From contig JAGLOF010000028.1 of the NCBI GenBank assembly GCA_023139105.1, positions 1-55,678 of the forward strand: DNA of 55,678 nucleotides. The letters are read 5' to 3'. Both the position numbers and the translations under genes were made by a program. Shown one piece after another: positions 9,789 to 19,010 of the stretch. The notes beneath the pieces are model-generated. The model saw only the letters and a program-made list of their open reading frames with translations, did not search any database and had not been told where the DNA came from. Source of the DNA: a bacterium (lineage in GTDB: Bacteria; Zhuqueibacterota; QNDG01; JAGLOF01). The number at the start of each line of letters is the position of its first letter. The first letter of the stretch is position 1.

Positions 9789-12578
9789 ATGATCAAACGA
9801 ATAAAATCAGTATTATTTTTAGTAATCATTCTTTTTTTGATAGATGCTGGCAATGCCCTGTCACAGACGCCGGGTAAGTTAAATTTTCGAACATATAATC
9901 CGGTAATGCTACCCGCTGCCAGTATTGCTGAATTGCAGGGTTCAGCAGTGGACTTGATAAGATTGTATAGCTATAATATTGATCTTGATCAGTGGCTGTC
10001 AGTGCCATTCCAAATTGATGAGAAAGACGGAGGCTGGTCTTATTTCAAGGCATGCAACGGCATTCTGGATGGCAATGATGAAATTGTCTTCATGGCCGCA
10101 GATGCCGGTGATAAAGCCCGAAGCGATCAGTGGCCGCAAGCTATGCTCTACCAGGGGGCACAGCGATGGGCAGTGGAGCTCAAAGATAATCTCGAAACAG
10201 AAACGGCCTGGTTATATCTATATGTCTCTTCAACGCTGCCTTTGTCAGGTGAAAGCTATATAAGTTATGATGCAGATTTGGATCAGATAGACACTGAATA
10301 TTACCGTGCAATACATATGGATAGTGGTTTTCAGGAGAGCCTGGAGCTAAAATATGCAGACGGATCCATGAGTCCGGATATAATGGACAGGCAGAAGCTT
10401 CGTTTAAAGATCCGTATTGACCTTGGTCCGCTGGGTAGTAAGACTATTACCTTGAGAGAAGAGATGGATGAGAGAGTGGAGATATTGTTTGGTGCATCTA
10501 TCAGGATCACTGTTAAAAAAATCGATGTAAAGGCCGCACCGTCACAGGTTCTACGTTTAAATAGGCAGCTTGCACTTGATATTCATGCTCATGGCAGCTT
10601 TGTTGGTTATACAATGAATTTTAGAGATACGCTGCGTTTTTCCACTGCATATTATCCTGCATACACTGAGTGGCGAGCCGATGATTTAAATATTCCGCAA
10701 ATAAGTGAAGGTGATGTAAGAGAGATGCGTTTGAGTTTTGATTTGAGCAGTTCTGCGTCAGGTATGGTGATGCAGAATGATAATAATGCTAATATCAGAG
10801 TTGATGCACTTCCTGATGAAGATTTTGATCATTCTCTGGAATGGCCAGGAAGCAACTGGTATCTCATGCATGCAAATCCCGATGATGCAGATGCCGTGCT
10901 GGATACTGCTTCTATAGTGGGTATTATTAATGTAACAGGAGAACCTTTAGGAACAGAGCAGAATCTTTACTACAAAGATATTTTCTTTAATGCAAATGAC
11001 TCCGCAGACCGTGTCTCTTTTGGTGAAACCGGGCTTCAGATATTAGGGAATGATATTACCGGTTTGTTGGATTTTTACGGGGGTACATATTTTCTCCCCA
11101 AAAATCTGGATATTGAGCAGGCCAGGTCACTTGTTATACGGCACAATACTCCTGTGGATGTAATTTATGTTCAAGAGGAGTATGTGAATTTGCAATGGGT
11201 CACAGTAGATACGCAGCCATCCGGACTTGATGTAATAATTGACGGTATAACAGTGCCAACTCCTGTAGTCTTTCAATGGGAAGAGAGCAGTACTCATCAA
11301 ATATCACTTGATTCTCTAATAGTGCCTGCACAGGGCGAGAGATATAAATTCAGTAGCTGGAGTCATGGACTTAATGCATCGCATTTGTTCACAGTGGATA
11401 CAACAGATACATCATTAACTGCCAGTTTTGATCATGAGTATTACCTGGCTACGGCAATTATGCCAGAGGGTACAGGAGTAGTAGAACCTCCACCGCCTGG
11501 TTTGTGGGTAGTTGACGGAACAGATATTCAGATTACCGCCACAGAGAGCGGCTGGCATTCATTCACAGGCTGGCAGGGAAGTTACAATGGATTGGATAAT
11601 CCTGTAGTTCTCACTGTTGACAGTTCAATTACAATGACAGCTACATTTGGAAATGATGCACCGGCTATTACTATGAACGATACGACATTTGCAGAGGATG
11701 ATACGCTGATCTTTACTCGTTCCTGGATCTTGTCTCAAGTTGAAGACGATAATCCTGACAGTTCTTTGACAATTCAATTATTTACAGGCAGGTTTTTATC
11801 AGTTGTTGAAGATACGGTATTGCAGCAATGGGCCGTAACAAATACGGATGAGCATTGGTATGGCAATGATACACTTAGAGTCACTGTTACGGATCCTTTG
11901 AATGAAACAGCATCTGTAACAATATCTATAGCTGTTTATTCTATCAATGATGCACCTGATGATTTTGCATTGCTATCACCGGAAGATGGCCTGAGTGTTG
12001 ACACGTGGCCCGAGTCTTTTGATTTTCAATGGGAGGAAGCAACAGATCCGGACCAGCCGGATTCTGTTTTATATGTTTTTCAGTTAGACAGTTCCAGCTC
12101 TTTTGATTCTGTGCCATTAATACAAATAGGCGGGCTTCACAGACCGGCATATACACTCTACTGGCCATTATCTTATGGTGACGGTAGCTATTATTGGCGT
12201 ATTCTGGCTGTTGATCGTAGTGGACTGCAAACGGTCTCCACACAGGTACACTCCATTGAGCTCGTGACAGGCGTAGTTACAGAAGATAGCAGTATACCAC
12301 GTTCTTATGCGCTTATGCCTAACTATCCAAATCCATTTAACGGCGGTACTATTATTGAATATTCACTGCCAGAAGCTGCACCTGTCGATCTGATAGTTTA
12401 TAATAGTCAGGGCCAACAGGTAGTTGTGCTTCATTCAGCTCTTCAAGTTGCAGGGCACTATTCCGTTGAGTGGGATGGATTGGACTCTAATAACAGACCA
12501 GTTGCAAGTGGTATTTATCTCTTGCTCATGAAAGCGGCTTCATACCAGAAAGTACAGAGGATGCTCTTGCTGCGCTAG
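9789..12578 (+). CDS. Large secreted multidomain protein with YPNPFN C-terminal domain
   Basis: ATG at 9789 is preferred because AGTGAGGG precedes it and the signal peptide (MIKRIKSVLFLVIILFL) follows directly; an upstream ATG at 9765 overlaps the receptor stop and is possible. The product is about 929 residues. The N-terminal region is related to the protein at 4965 (YNPVMLPAAS ... LIRLYSY ... WLSVPFQIDE ... NGILDGNDEIVFMAADAGD). Then come two bacterial Ig-like/InlB-type repeats (SSWSHG and FTGWQGSYNG segments), a tandem-95/cadherin-like stretch (AEDDTLIFT ... NDTLRVTVTD), a fibronectin-like unit and the sorting domain YPNPFNGGTIIEYSL to GIYLLLMKA. It is likely surface-anchored or released; function unknown. 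Confidence 0.85.
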   Translation: MIKRIKSVLFLVIILFLIDAGNALSQTPGKLNFRTYNPVMLPAASIAELQGSAVDLIRLYSYNIDLDQWLSVPFQIDEKDGGWSYFKACNGILDGNDEIVFMAADAGDKARSDQWPQAMLYQGAQRWAVELKDNLETETAWLYLYVSSTLPLSGESYISYDADLDQIDTEYYRAIHMDSGFQESLELKYADGSMSPDIMDRQKLRLKIRIDLGPLGSKTITLREEMDERVEILFGASIRITVKKIDVKAAPSQVLRLNRQLALDIHAHGSFVGYTMNFRDTLRFSTAYYPAYTEWRADDLNIPQISEGDVREMRLSFDLSSSASGMVMQNDNNANIRVDALPDEDFDHSLEWPGSNWYLMHANPDDADAVLDTASIVGIINVTGEPLGTEQNLYYKDIFFNANDSADRVSFGETGLQILGNDITGLLDFYGGTYFLPKNLDIEQARSLVIRHNTPVDVIYVQEEYVNLQWVTVDTQPSGLDVIIDGITVPTPVVFQWEESSTHQISLDSLIVPAQGERYKFSSWSHGLNASHLFTVDTTDTSLTASFDHEYYLATAIMPEGTGVVEPPPPGLWVVDGTDIQITATESGWHSFTGWQGSYNGLDNPVVLTVDSSITMTATFGNDAPAITMNDTTFAEDDTLIFTRSWILSQVEDDNPDSSLTIQLFTGRFLSVVEDTVLQQWAVTNTDEHWYGNDTLRVTVTDPLNETASVTISIAVYSINDAPDDFALLSPEDGLSVDTWPESFDFQWEEATDPDQPDSVLYVFQLDSSSSFDSVPLIQIGGLHRPAYTLYWPLSYGDGSYYWRILAVDRSGLQTVSTQVHSIELVTGVVTEDSSIPRSYALMPNYPNPFNGGTIIEYSLPEAAPVDLIVYNSQGQQVVVLHSALQVAGHYSVEWDGLDSNNRPVASGIYLLLMKAASYQKVQRMLLLR

Positions 12579-12740
12579 CAGTCTGATTCCAAATGTCACG
12601 GAGAAGAGCGGGAAGCAAAAAAATAGACAGGATTACAGGATCAACAGGATAATAAGATAAAAACTATCCCGATCGTTTTGGGGCTGTGCCCCTGGGAGTA
12701 TTTAGGATGTCAGGTTAATCATTTCTTGTATGGAGGGGCT

Positions 12741-13352
12741 ATGAAGTCCGCATTTGCTGTGTTTGAATTATTTGTCATTGGTTTGCAGGCGTTTATCTGG
12801 ATCTTTTTATTAATTCTTGCATCTACAGGTCATGAATGGCTGCGGAGAGGTTTGGAACTGCTAACGCCCTGGAATGCGTTTATTCTGATTATTCTATTGA
12901 GTAATTGCTATGTTGTTGGGATATTGGTAGATCGTCTGGCAAGTTTTTTGGTAGCTATTTATAATCCTAAACGAATATTTGCTGGCAAAGGTTGGCTACA
13001 GAAGAAATTGGTGGGTGAGTCTGCTGATCCGCGTATAGCATTGCTTTCAAGAGCCGGAATTACGCCGGTTATTAGTTTTATTGAAGGTATACGTAGCAGA
13101 GCAAGAATCCTCAGGGCTTCACTATTCAATATTTTAATGCTGATAGTTTCTGCCATTGTCTATATAGTCTCGCCTTATTGTACCGTCCATATCGGCTCAA
13201 CGAATACTGCAATTGTGTGGATTGTGATATTGGGTGCCATGTTATATATACTCGTTTTCTTTATACTTGGCACCTTTGAAGCTGGTTATGAACATCGTGT
13301 TGCTGAGGCACTTGCAATATCTGCTGATGATGAGCAGAAAGCAGATGCCTAG
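12741..13352 (+). CDS. Multi-pass inner-membrane protein, unknown function
   Basis: Start taken at ATG 12741, preceded by GGAGG at good spacing; the frame could be read from 12678 but that extension is unlikely coding. The 203-residue product has two hydrophobic helices near the N-terminus (about 3-30 and 40-70), a charged cytoplasmic middle rich in Arg/Lys, and two more helices near 125-185. The tail is acidic. I do not recognise a family. It stands alone, 160 bases after the envelope operon, in a stretch containing the ACAGGATTACAGGAT-type short repeat common between genes in related genomes. Confidence 0.7.
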   Translation: MKSAFAVFELFVIGLQAFIWIFLLILASTGHEWLRRGLELLTPWNAFILIILLSNCYVVGILVDRLASFLVAIYNPKRIFAGKGWLQKKLVGESADPRIALLSRAGITPVISFIEGIRSRARILRASLFNILMLIVSAIVYIVSPYCTVHIGSTNTAIVWIVILGAMLYILVFFILGTFEAGYEHRVAEALAISADDEQKADA

Positions 13353-14124
13353 AATTTTTTCTGATTCTGTTGATTTAAGTGGGTAAATACTGAATTTTAC
13401 CACAGATAGAAATTAGAAAATTATAGAAGCTCCCCTCGCACAACTCCACACAAAGCACACGGAGCCTCCCAGCCCGGCTCTACAATAAATTAGCCCCCGG
13501 GGTGTCAGTGCTGCTCTTTCACTGATTCCCCGGGGGCAATGTATCTCCCGCTGGACTGGTGAATCTTTTAGCGGTCCCTATAAATGATGAATATCCAATG
13601 ACCAATATCGAAGTAAGAGCTCCTTGGGAATTCTACATTCTATATTCTACTGTTCAATATTCGCTCTTGTAAATTTCACTTAAAAATCACTGTAATTCGA
13701 TATCGGGCAGTGCAGGGAGGCTCCGAAATCTTCGTGATAAACGCCTGTCAATGCAAGGAGTCCGTTCCTTCAGGACGACTGCGGCAGTCCCCTCAAAGCT
13801 CAGCAGGAACTGTCCATTAATCACGCAATCATTTCAAACACGGGTATGAAAATTTATTCCATATAATACCTGGAAAAACCATATTACTAATTCCGTAAAA
13901 TACCAGAAAGAAGCAATGGCGCTTAAAAGAAAGAACATTTATCCACAGAATACCAAGAAGAGGTATCAGGAGTGCGTAGGTTCTGTTTTTTTTGTGACTT
14001 AGTTTATTCCAGTGGTTATTTATTCTGGCATGTTTTTTGAAGATTTGTATATTTTCATGAATGTGCCTTTTTTTATGTATTTATATTTCGATATGCATGT
14101 CAACACTTAAAAATGGAACAAGTA
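13353..14124. other. Long intergenic region with hairpins and degenerate short repeats
   Basis: No convincing gene is seen in about 770 bases. It contains a remnant of a CACAAAG/CACACGGAG-type repeat near 13435-13465 that resembles one at 6743-6770, the GC-rich hairpin at 13493-13537, and a second structured stretch near 13745-13835 (AAGGAGTCCGTTCC, then GACTGCGGCAGTC). AAGGAGTCCGT recurs near 29535, next to another repeat. The last 150 bases before 14113 are T-rich. Confidence 0.6.
13493..13537. repeat. GC-rich 18-bp stem-loop
   Basis: GCCCCCGGGG at the left and CCCCGGGGGC at the right form the base of an 18-bp stem with two mismatches and a 9-base loop (CTGCTCTTT). There is no U-run after it, so it is not a standard intrinsic terminator. 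It may be a REP-like element or an mRNA 3' stabiliser for the gene ending at 13352. Confidence 0.7.
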
Positions 14125-14736
14125 ATGGCAAAACCGATCTTTCTTTATCTTGATAATAATCGTATTGCACAAAAACGTCTGGAAAATACCTTTAAGGAAA
14201 AGGCTGATATTATTGCTGCCCAGTCTATGGCTGAGGCAAAAGAAATTATAGCTGAATTGCCGGAAATTGCATGTTTTTTTGTTGAGTATCAATTAAAAAC
14301 CAAGACAGGTCTGCACTTTGCCAGGATAATCAGAGGTATTAATAAATACGATGCTTCTCCTGTTTTTCTATTAGCACCTATGATTAATGAGATGCTTGCA
14401 TATAAGGCAATGCGTGTAGGAGTTAATGAATGTGTTTCAAAGTTGATCAGTATACTTGAATTTCAGAAACTGGTCGACAAACATTTACATGTGCCATATG
14501 TTAAACTGATACTCAGGCCATATTATGAGATTAATTGTATTGCATGGCAGAAGGGTACTGATTTCTACCAATTTTGTCCGGATATACAAAAAGTGATTCA
14601 AGCTGATTCCGCAAATGCTGCCTCTGGCAAAATGAAAATATTCCTCAATGATATGATTAATAGTGGTGAAAAAATCGATTTTGATTTCATTGAAATCGAT
14701 TCTGATCTACATCGTGTTATCCCACCAAGAAAATAA
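14125..14736 (+). CDS. Receiver-like protein with Glu at the phosphorylation site
   Basis: About 203 residues from ATG 14125, which has a weak GGA upstream; ATG 14113 is an alternative that adds four residues, and my numbering uses the longer form. Residues 6-125 follow the CheY fold: LYLDNN in place of the usual DD pocket, FFVEYQLKTKTGL with E58 where the phosphorylated Asp normally sits, and K110 as the conserved Lys. Glu can mimic phospho-Asp, so the domain may be constitutively active or purely structural. The C-terminal 80 residues are unclassified and contain no helix-turn-helix I can identify. It precedes PadR and the permease on the same strand, separated by 88 bases of repeat-rich DNA. 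Confidence 0.75.
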   Translation: MAKPIFLYLDNNRIAQKRLENTFKEKADIIAAQSMAEAKEIIAELPEIACFFVEYQLKTKTGLHFARIIRGINKYDASPVFLLAPMINEMLAYKAMRVGVNECVSKLISILEFQKLVDKHLHVPYVKLILRPYYEINCIAWQKGTDFYQFCPDIQKVIQADSANAASGKMKIFLNDMINSGEKIDFDFIEIDSDLHRVIPPRK

Positions 14737-14760
14737 AATACAGAAAAATATTTTGAAACA

Positions 14761-14806
14761 TTTTAACGATTTAATCGATATAATATTAAAACGACAAAAT
14801 CGATAA
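14761..14806 (+). promoter_or_regulatory. Putative PadR operator: repeated CGA-AATCGATA elements
   Basis: Two near-copies, ACGATTTAATCGATA (14766-14780) and ACGACAAAATCGATA (14791-14805), lie 25 bases apart directly upstream of padR. ATCGAT also occurs twice at the end of the preceding gene (14674 and 14695). PadR proteins usually repress their own operon by binding inverted repeats, so this is the likely site. Confidence 0.5.
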
Positions 14807-14824
14807 AATAAGAGAGGTGTACAA

Positions 14825-15145
14825 ATGCCTATTACACTAAATGAACAGATATTACTAATAGCAATCTGGAAGCTTGCTGATGAGGCTTATGGAGTTAAGA
14901 TTCAGAACCTGCTTTCAGAACATACGGGAAAAGAAGTAGCCTATGGGACACTTTATAATAATCTGGATAAATTGATAAAAAAAGGTTACCTGAATTCCAG
15001 AATGGGAGAACCAACGGCTATCCGTGGTGGGAAACGGAAAGCTTATTACAGTCTGACACTTGAGGGTAAAAAAGCTTTGCAGGCTGCCAGAGAACTGCAG
15101 GCGCAATTGTGGTCAGGTATTCCAAACATGGAGTTTAAATCGTGA
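14825..15145 (+). CDS. PadR-family transcriptional regulator
   Basis: A 106-residue winged-helix protein with the PadR signature: LNEQILLIAIWKL, then AYGVKIQNLL, then VAYGTLYNNLDKLIKKGYL (recognition helix region) and GGKRKAYYSLTLEGKKAL (wing). The size fits the short PadR-s2 class. AGAGAGG lies at good spacing before the ATG. Its stop overlaps the GTG start of the permease, an arrangement often seen for PadR with prefix-domain permeases, so it probably controls that permease and itself through the ATCGAT repeats just upstream. The inducer is unknown. Confidence 0.92.
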   Translation: MPITLNEQILLIAIWKLADEAYGVKIQNLLSEHTGKEVAYGTLYNNLDKLIKKGYLNSRMGEPTAIRGGKRKAYYSLTLEGKKALQAARELQAQLWSGIPNMEFKS

Positions 15146-17772
15146 TCAGGCAAAAGATATATAATCCACCACTGTTTTTACGATGGATTATCAGTTCTTT
15201 ATCAGAATATGAAACACGTTTCTGTCTTTCCGGAGATCTAATGGAAGGATACCAGAATCATTTAGAACAGATAGGCAAAAATAAATCAAACTACTGGTAT
15301 GCGCTGCAGACTATGAAAGCGTTCTACACTTATTCAATATGTATACTACAGAGGAGTCTTGATATGACATTGAACACAATGAAAACCGGCTGGCGGCACA
15401 TACAGAAAAATCGTCTTTCTACTATCATCAATGTTTTGGGACTTGGTCTGGGAATGGCTGTATTTATGTTTATTCTCTTCTATGTCCGGCATGAGAATTC
15501 TTTTGACAAATTTCAACCTGATGGGGATAGAATTTTCAGGATCAACATGCTCTTTCAGCAGCAGGGAGAGGATGCAGAGAAAAGTGCTTTAACGCCTCCA
15601 ACAGTAATGTCCAACCTACTTTTAGAATATCCAGAGGTAGAGAGTGCAATCAGATTAAGACGCTTTGACAGAATCGTGAAATATAAAGACCGTTCCTTTT
15701 TTGAAGAAAGCCTGATAATGGCCGATAAGGATTTTCTGGAATTATTTCCATTTGATCTTCAGTATGGTGATGTGGGATCTGCCCTAGAGGAACCCAATAC
15801 TGTGATACTGGGCAACGATCTGGCACAGCGGTTATTTGGTGATGATAATCCTGTAGGTGAAACAGTAAGTATAGGCAGTTTAGAATATCAGGTAAGCGGT
15901 GTGCTCCATACTAATCAAGAAAAATCTCATCTTAAATTCACGGCCTTAATTTCTATGGCAACATTGGTTAACTTATGGAAGGACAGGGAATGGAATCCTC
16001 TGAATGACGGCTGGTGGAATCATTCCTATTATACTTATGTGAGATTACAGTCAGCAGAACCCTCTCAGATGCTCATTGATGGATTATGGTCACTCTCCAA
16101 AAGACATATTGCGGATCATGAAGATGAACTGGGATTCACCCAAAGATTTTCTCTCCAACCCTTGAAGGACATATATCTGAATTCACTTTTTCGCAGAGCG
16201 GATTTGATGGCCGTTGTGGGAAATAAATCTATTGTTAGACTTTTTTTAATTATTTCAATAGTTGTTCTGTCTCTGGCGTGTATCAATTTTATCAACCTGG
16301 CGACTGCACGGGCTACAAGACGGGCACGGGAGATTGGAATGCGTAAAGTAATTGGTGCCAACCGTAAACAATTGATAATTCAGTTTCTTGGTGAATCAAT
16401 ACTGGTAGCCTATTTGGCTGCTTTACTGGCCGGTTTTTTTGTTCTTCTGAGCCGGACTTTCTTTTTCAAATTAACGGGTATTCTGATTGACTGGCAGACT
16501 CCTGGAGTCCTGGGGTGGATCACACTAATTGCGCTGCCACTGCTTGTTGGTACAATATCGGGTTGTTATCCTGCTATGGTCCTGTCAAATTATCGACCTC
16601 TGGTTGTATTGCAGAATTCTATATCAGAAAGGGGAGGTAATGCTGCGCTCCGTAAAGTTCTGGTAGTCTTTCAATTCTGTATCACATTGATTCTCCTTTC
16701 ATTAATATCTGTCATGGTGAGTCAGCTGCGATATATGCAGTCTCAACCAAAAGGATTTACAGATGATCAGGTAGTTGTTCTGCCTATTAACGGTTCACAG
16801 GGAAACAGTGAGAAGTATCCTGTACTCAGAGATAGATTACTCAACCAACAGGGTATAAAAGCGATTACAGTTTCATCAAAAATACCGGGACAGACAATCA
16901 ATCAGTTGACGGTGACACCGGAAGGCTATGAAGATGGGCGTATGATCTCAATGCCTATGATATGGGCAGATTATGATTATTTGGATACATATGATCTTGA
17001 AATTGTGGCGGGCCGTTATCTGGATGAGCAGATAGAAACAGATAAAACCGAAGGATTTGTTCTCAATGAAGCAGCTGTTAAAAAATTGGGATGGGGCAGT
17101 GCTGAACAAGCCCTAGGCAAGCGTTTTTCGCGCAGTTCAAAAAAAGGCCGGATCATAGGCGTTATTAAAGATTTTCACTTTAACAGTCTGCACCAGCCTA
17201 TCAGCCCTCTGCTCATTCATTATAATCAGAACGAGTTTGATCAGGTTTCAGTGAGAGTGACGTCGGATAATATCAACACTACTTTGAATAAGCTGGAGGA
17301 AATATGGAAGGAAGTTATTCCATCAGAACCATTCCGCTATTTCTTTTTAGAAGATGAATTTGCCCTGCAATACAGAGAGGATCAATTGACCAAGCGCATT
17401 ATTCTTTCATTTTCAATTATTGCCTGTATAGTTGCTGCACTGGGTCTCTATGGTTTGGCAGTTTTTGTGGCTGAACGGCGTACCAGGGAGATGGCCATCA
17501 GACGGGTGTTGGGTGCATCTTTTTGGAGCTCTGCCATAAAGATGAGCAGCGTATTCTTCCGCTGGATCTTCTGGGCTATTGTAATAGGCTCTCCTATATC
17601 TTTATGGCTGGCTGCACACTGGCTTGAGAAGTATGCTTATCGTATCTCACTTGGATTTCATCATCTGCTTCCGGCTATTCTTGGCATGGTGGGTATTGCA
17701 GTTATCACAATAGCCAATCAGACAATAAGTGTTGTGAGACGTAATCCTGTGGAAACGCTGAGGAGTGAGTAA
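15142..17772 (+). CDS. MacB/FtsX-type ABC permease with N-terminal prefix domain
   Basis: The 876-residue protein starts at GTG, overlapping padR by four bases. Residues 1-75 form the permease prefix region (PPLFLRWIISSL ... GDLMEGYQ) characteristic of PadR-linked permeases. A MacB-like unit follows: TM helix 95-116, a periplasmic domain to about 365, and three helices with RATRRAREIGMRKVIGA (FtsX signature). A second unit has a helix near 515-535, a periplasmic domain and a final FtsX block with AERRTREMAIRRVLGA. The two-unit build, about eight helices, matches the orphan-permease class. No ATPase gene is adjacent, so it must borrow one or act as a mechanotransmitter for an ATPase encoded elsewhere. 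Substrate unknown. Confidence 0.88.
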   Translation: MIRQKIYNPPLFLRWIISSLSEYETRFCLSGDLMEGYQNHLEQIGKNKSNYWYALQTMKAFYTYSICILQRSLDMTLNTMKTGWRHIQKNRLSTIINVLGLGLGMAVFMFILFYVRHENSFDKFQPDGDRIFRINMLFQQQGEDAEKSALTPPTVMSNLLLEYPEVESAIRLRRFDRIVKYKDRSFFEESLIMADKDFLELFPFDLQYGDVGSALEEPNTVILGNDLAQRLFGDDNPVGETVSIGSLEYQVSGVLHTNQEKSHLKFTALISMATLVNLWKDREWNPLNDGWWNHSYYTYVRLQSAEPSQMLIDGLWSLSKRHIADHEDELGFTQRFSLQPLKDIYLNSLFRRADLMAVVGNKSIVRLFLIISIVVLSLACINFINLATARATRRAREIGMRKVIGANRKQLIIQFLGESILVAYLAALLAGFFVLLSRTFFFKLTGILIDWQTPGVLGWITLIALPLLVGTISGCYPAMVLSNYRPLVVLQNSISERGGNAALRKVLVVFQFCITLILLSLISVMVSQLRYMQSQPKGFTDDQVVVLPINGSQGNSEKYPVLRDRLLNQQGIKAITVSSKIPGQTINQLTVTPEGYEDGRMISMPMIWADYDYLDTYDLEIVAGRYLDEQIETDKTEGFVLNEAAVKKLGWGSAEQALGKRFSRSSKKGRIIGVIKDFHFNSLHQPISPLLIHYNQNEFDQVSVRVTSDNINTTLNKLEEIWKEVIPSEPFRYFFLEDEFALQYREDQLTKRIILSFSIIACIVAALGLYGLAVFVAERRTREMAIRRVLGASFWSSAIKMSSVFFRWIFWAIVIGSPISLWLAAHWLEKYAYRISLGFHHLLPAILGMVGIAVITIANQTISVVRRNPVETLRSE

Positions 17773-17976
17773 ATAATAAGTCAGTGTGAAAAAACTTTTC
17801 TCAGATAAAGGGAAAACCGCAGCACGTTGTATGGATAACATGAAATCAATGTATTTTGGATTTGATTTTGTGTTTTTCCATGTAACGGGTTGTGTTGAAC
17901 TCTTAATAGGGAAATGATTAAGGAGCTCATCAGTAACAACGGAGTGGAATTTTGTCCCGTTTATTATTGTCCCATG
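17773..17976. other. Gap between convergent genes
   Basis: About 200 bases between the permease stop and the end of the minus-strand hydrolase. I see no convincing gene and no strong terminator hairpin. Confidence 0.5.
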
Positions 17977-18783
17977 CTATCGTTCGTATCCTTCCTTTTC
18001 AATAAGATCGATAAATTGTTTCATAGTTTCCCAATAGTGCTTACCTGCAATCCATAGGACATCATTATGATGTGCATGTTCAACCCATAATCGCATTTTC
18101 GGAGAACGAATATGTTCATACAGACGTTGTCCGTGCCATAGCTGAATGGTCTCATCCTGTTTCCCGTGAATTACAAGTATGGGACAAGAGACAGAGGGGA
18201 TTTTACGAAGACTATCAAATTTATCAAATGGGAACACAGAGATTTTTGTCAGCATCCGAAATGCAGATGTAAACGCACTCTCAAGCACAATTCCTCCAAC
18301 ACGCTCGCGACTTGCCAAATCAACTGTAGGACCACAACCAATAGACCGTCCGTAAAGTATTATCTCTTCCGGACAACGATGTAAACTATGAATGATGAAT
18401 TCATAGACTGCTCGAATATTGGTATACGCAGTTTCTTCCGAAGGTGATCCTTGACTTGTTCCATAACCACTGTAATCATATGCAACGACTGAGAATCCAT
18501 GTTCGTAATATTGATGAAGTATATCTTTAATATCTCCAAGATCTTCGGCATTACCATGACTATAGAGGATTGTGTATCTGGCAGTTGGATGCAATAATAA
18601 GCGTACTGATATGAGGCTTCCATCGGGCATGCTTACTTTATGTATATGCTTTGTATCAATGTAGGATGCGGATTGAGGACGGAAAATAAGTTGATCTCCA
18701 CACAAATATGCATACAAAAGGAGTATGATATACACAATAAAGAGGATTAATGCTGTAGAATGAATTGCTCTTTTCCAACTCAT
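17977..18783 (-). CDS. Membrane-anchored alpha/beta hydrolase
   Basis: A 268-residue protein with an N-terminal membrane helix (about 7-27) and a serine-hydrolase fold like the ABHD13/BEM46 group. It has the oxyanion-side motif YSHGNAEDLG, nucleophile S147 in YGRSIGCG, acid D210 in IHGKQDE and catalytic His at 238 or 239 in HAHHNDV. The spacing of the three residues is normal, so the enzyme should be active, probably on an ester or lipid at the periplasmic face. It is the only minus-strand gene between 14 and 27 kb and is divergent from the TetR operon, with about 190 bases between them. The substrate cannot be read from the sequence. Confidence 0.87.
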   Translation of the reverse strand: MSWKRAIHSTALILFIVYIILLLYAYLCGDQLIFRPQSASYIDTKHIHKVSMPDGSLISVRLLLHPTARYTILYSHGNAEDLGDIKDILHQYYEHGFSVVAYDYSGYGTSQGSPSEETAYTNIRAVYEFIIHSLHRCPEEIILYGRSIGCGPTVDLASRERVGGIVLESAFTSAFRMLTKISVFPFDKFDSLRKIPSVSCPILVIHGKQDETIQLWHGQRLYEHIRSPKMRLWVEHAHHNDVLWIAGKHYWETMKQFIDLIEKEGYER

Positions 18784-18930
18784 ATTAACTCTGCCGTCTT
18801 AATTGTAAAGTTGAAGATAATAAAATAATATAGGTACAATGATAATGTGATGCAATAATTATTTGAAGCCATTCAATTGAAATAGATAAGAGCTACGAGC
18901 GTTCATTACATGTGAGAAGGTAAAAAAACC

Positions 18931-18959
18931 TTGACTATTGAAACAAATCATCGTATACT
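18931..18959 (+). promoter_or_regulatory. Sigma70 promoter of the TetR export operon
   Basis: TTGACT (18931-18936), a 17-base spacer and TATACT (18954-18959) make a strong housekeeping promoter. The predicted start near 18966 is just ahead of the palindromic operator at 18972, so a bound repressor would sit at the transcription start. Confidence 0.75.
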
Positions 18960-18971
18960 ATCGTAGTTTAA

Positions 18972-18991
18972 TTGACCGGCGGGTCGGTCAA
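18972..18991. promoter_or_regulatory. TetR operator 1
   Basis: TTGACCGGCGGGTCGGTCAA is an imperfect palindrome of the GACCG/CGGTC type bound by many TetR regulators. It lies between the promoter and the ATG of tetR, and a near-identical copy occurs downstream of tetR at 19639. This indicates autorepression. Confidence 0.75.
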
Positions 18992-19010
18992 AAATAAATT
19001 GAGGGTCACA

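Noticed and set aside
12678-12740. N-terminal extension of the membrane protein at 12741
   Set aside because: The extension has no ribosome site and covers repeat-like sequence; GGAGG precedes 12741.
18972-19010. TTG start for TetR
   Set aside because: It would encode the operator itself; ATG 19011 has GAGGG and gives the normal TetR N-terminus.
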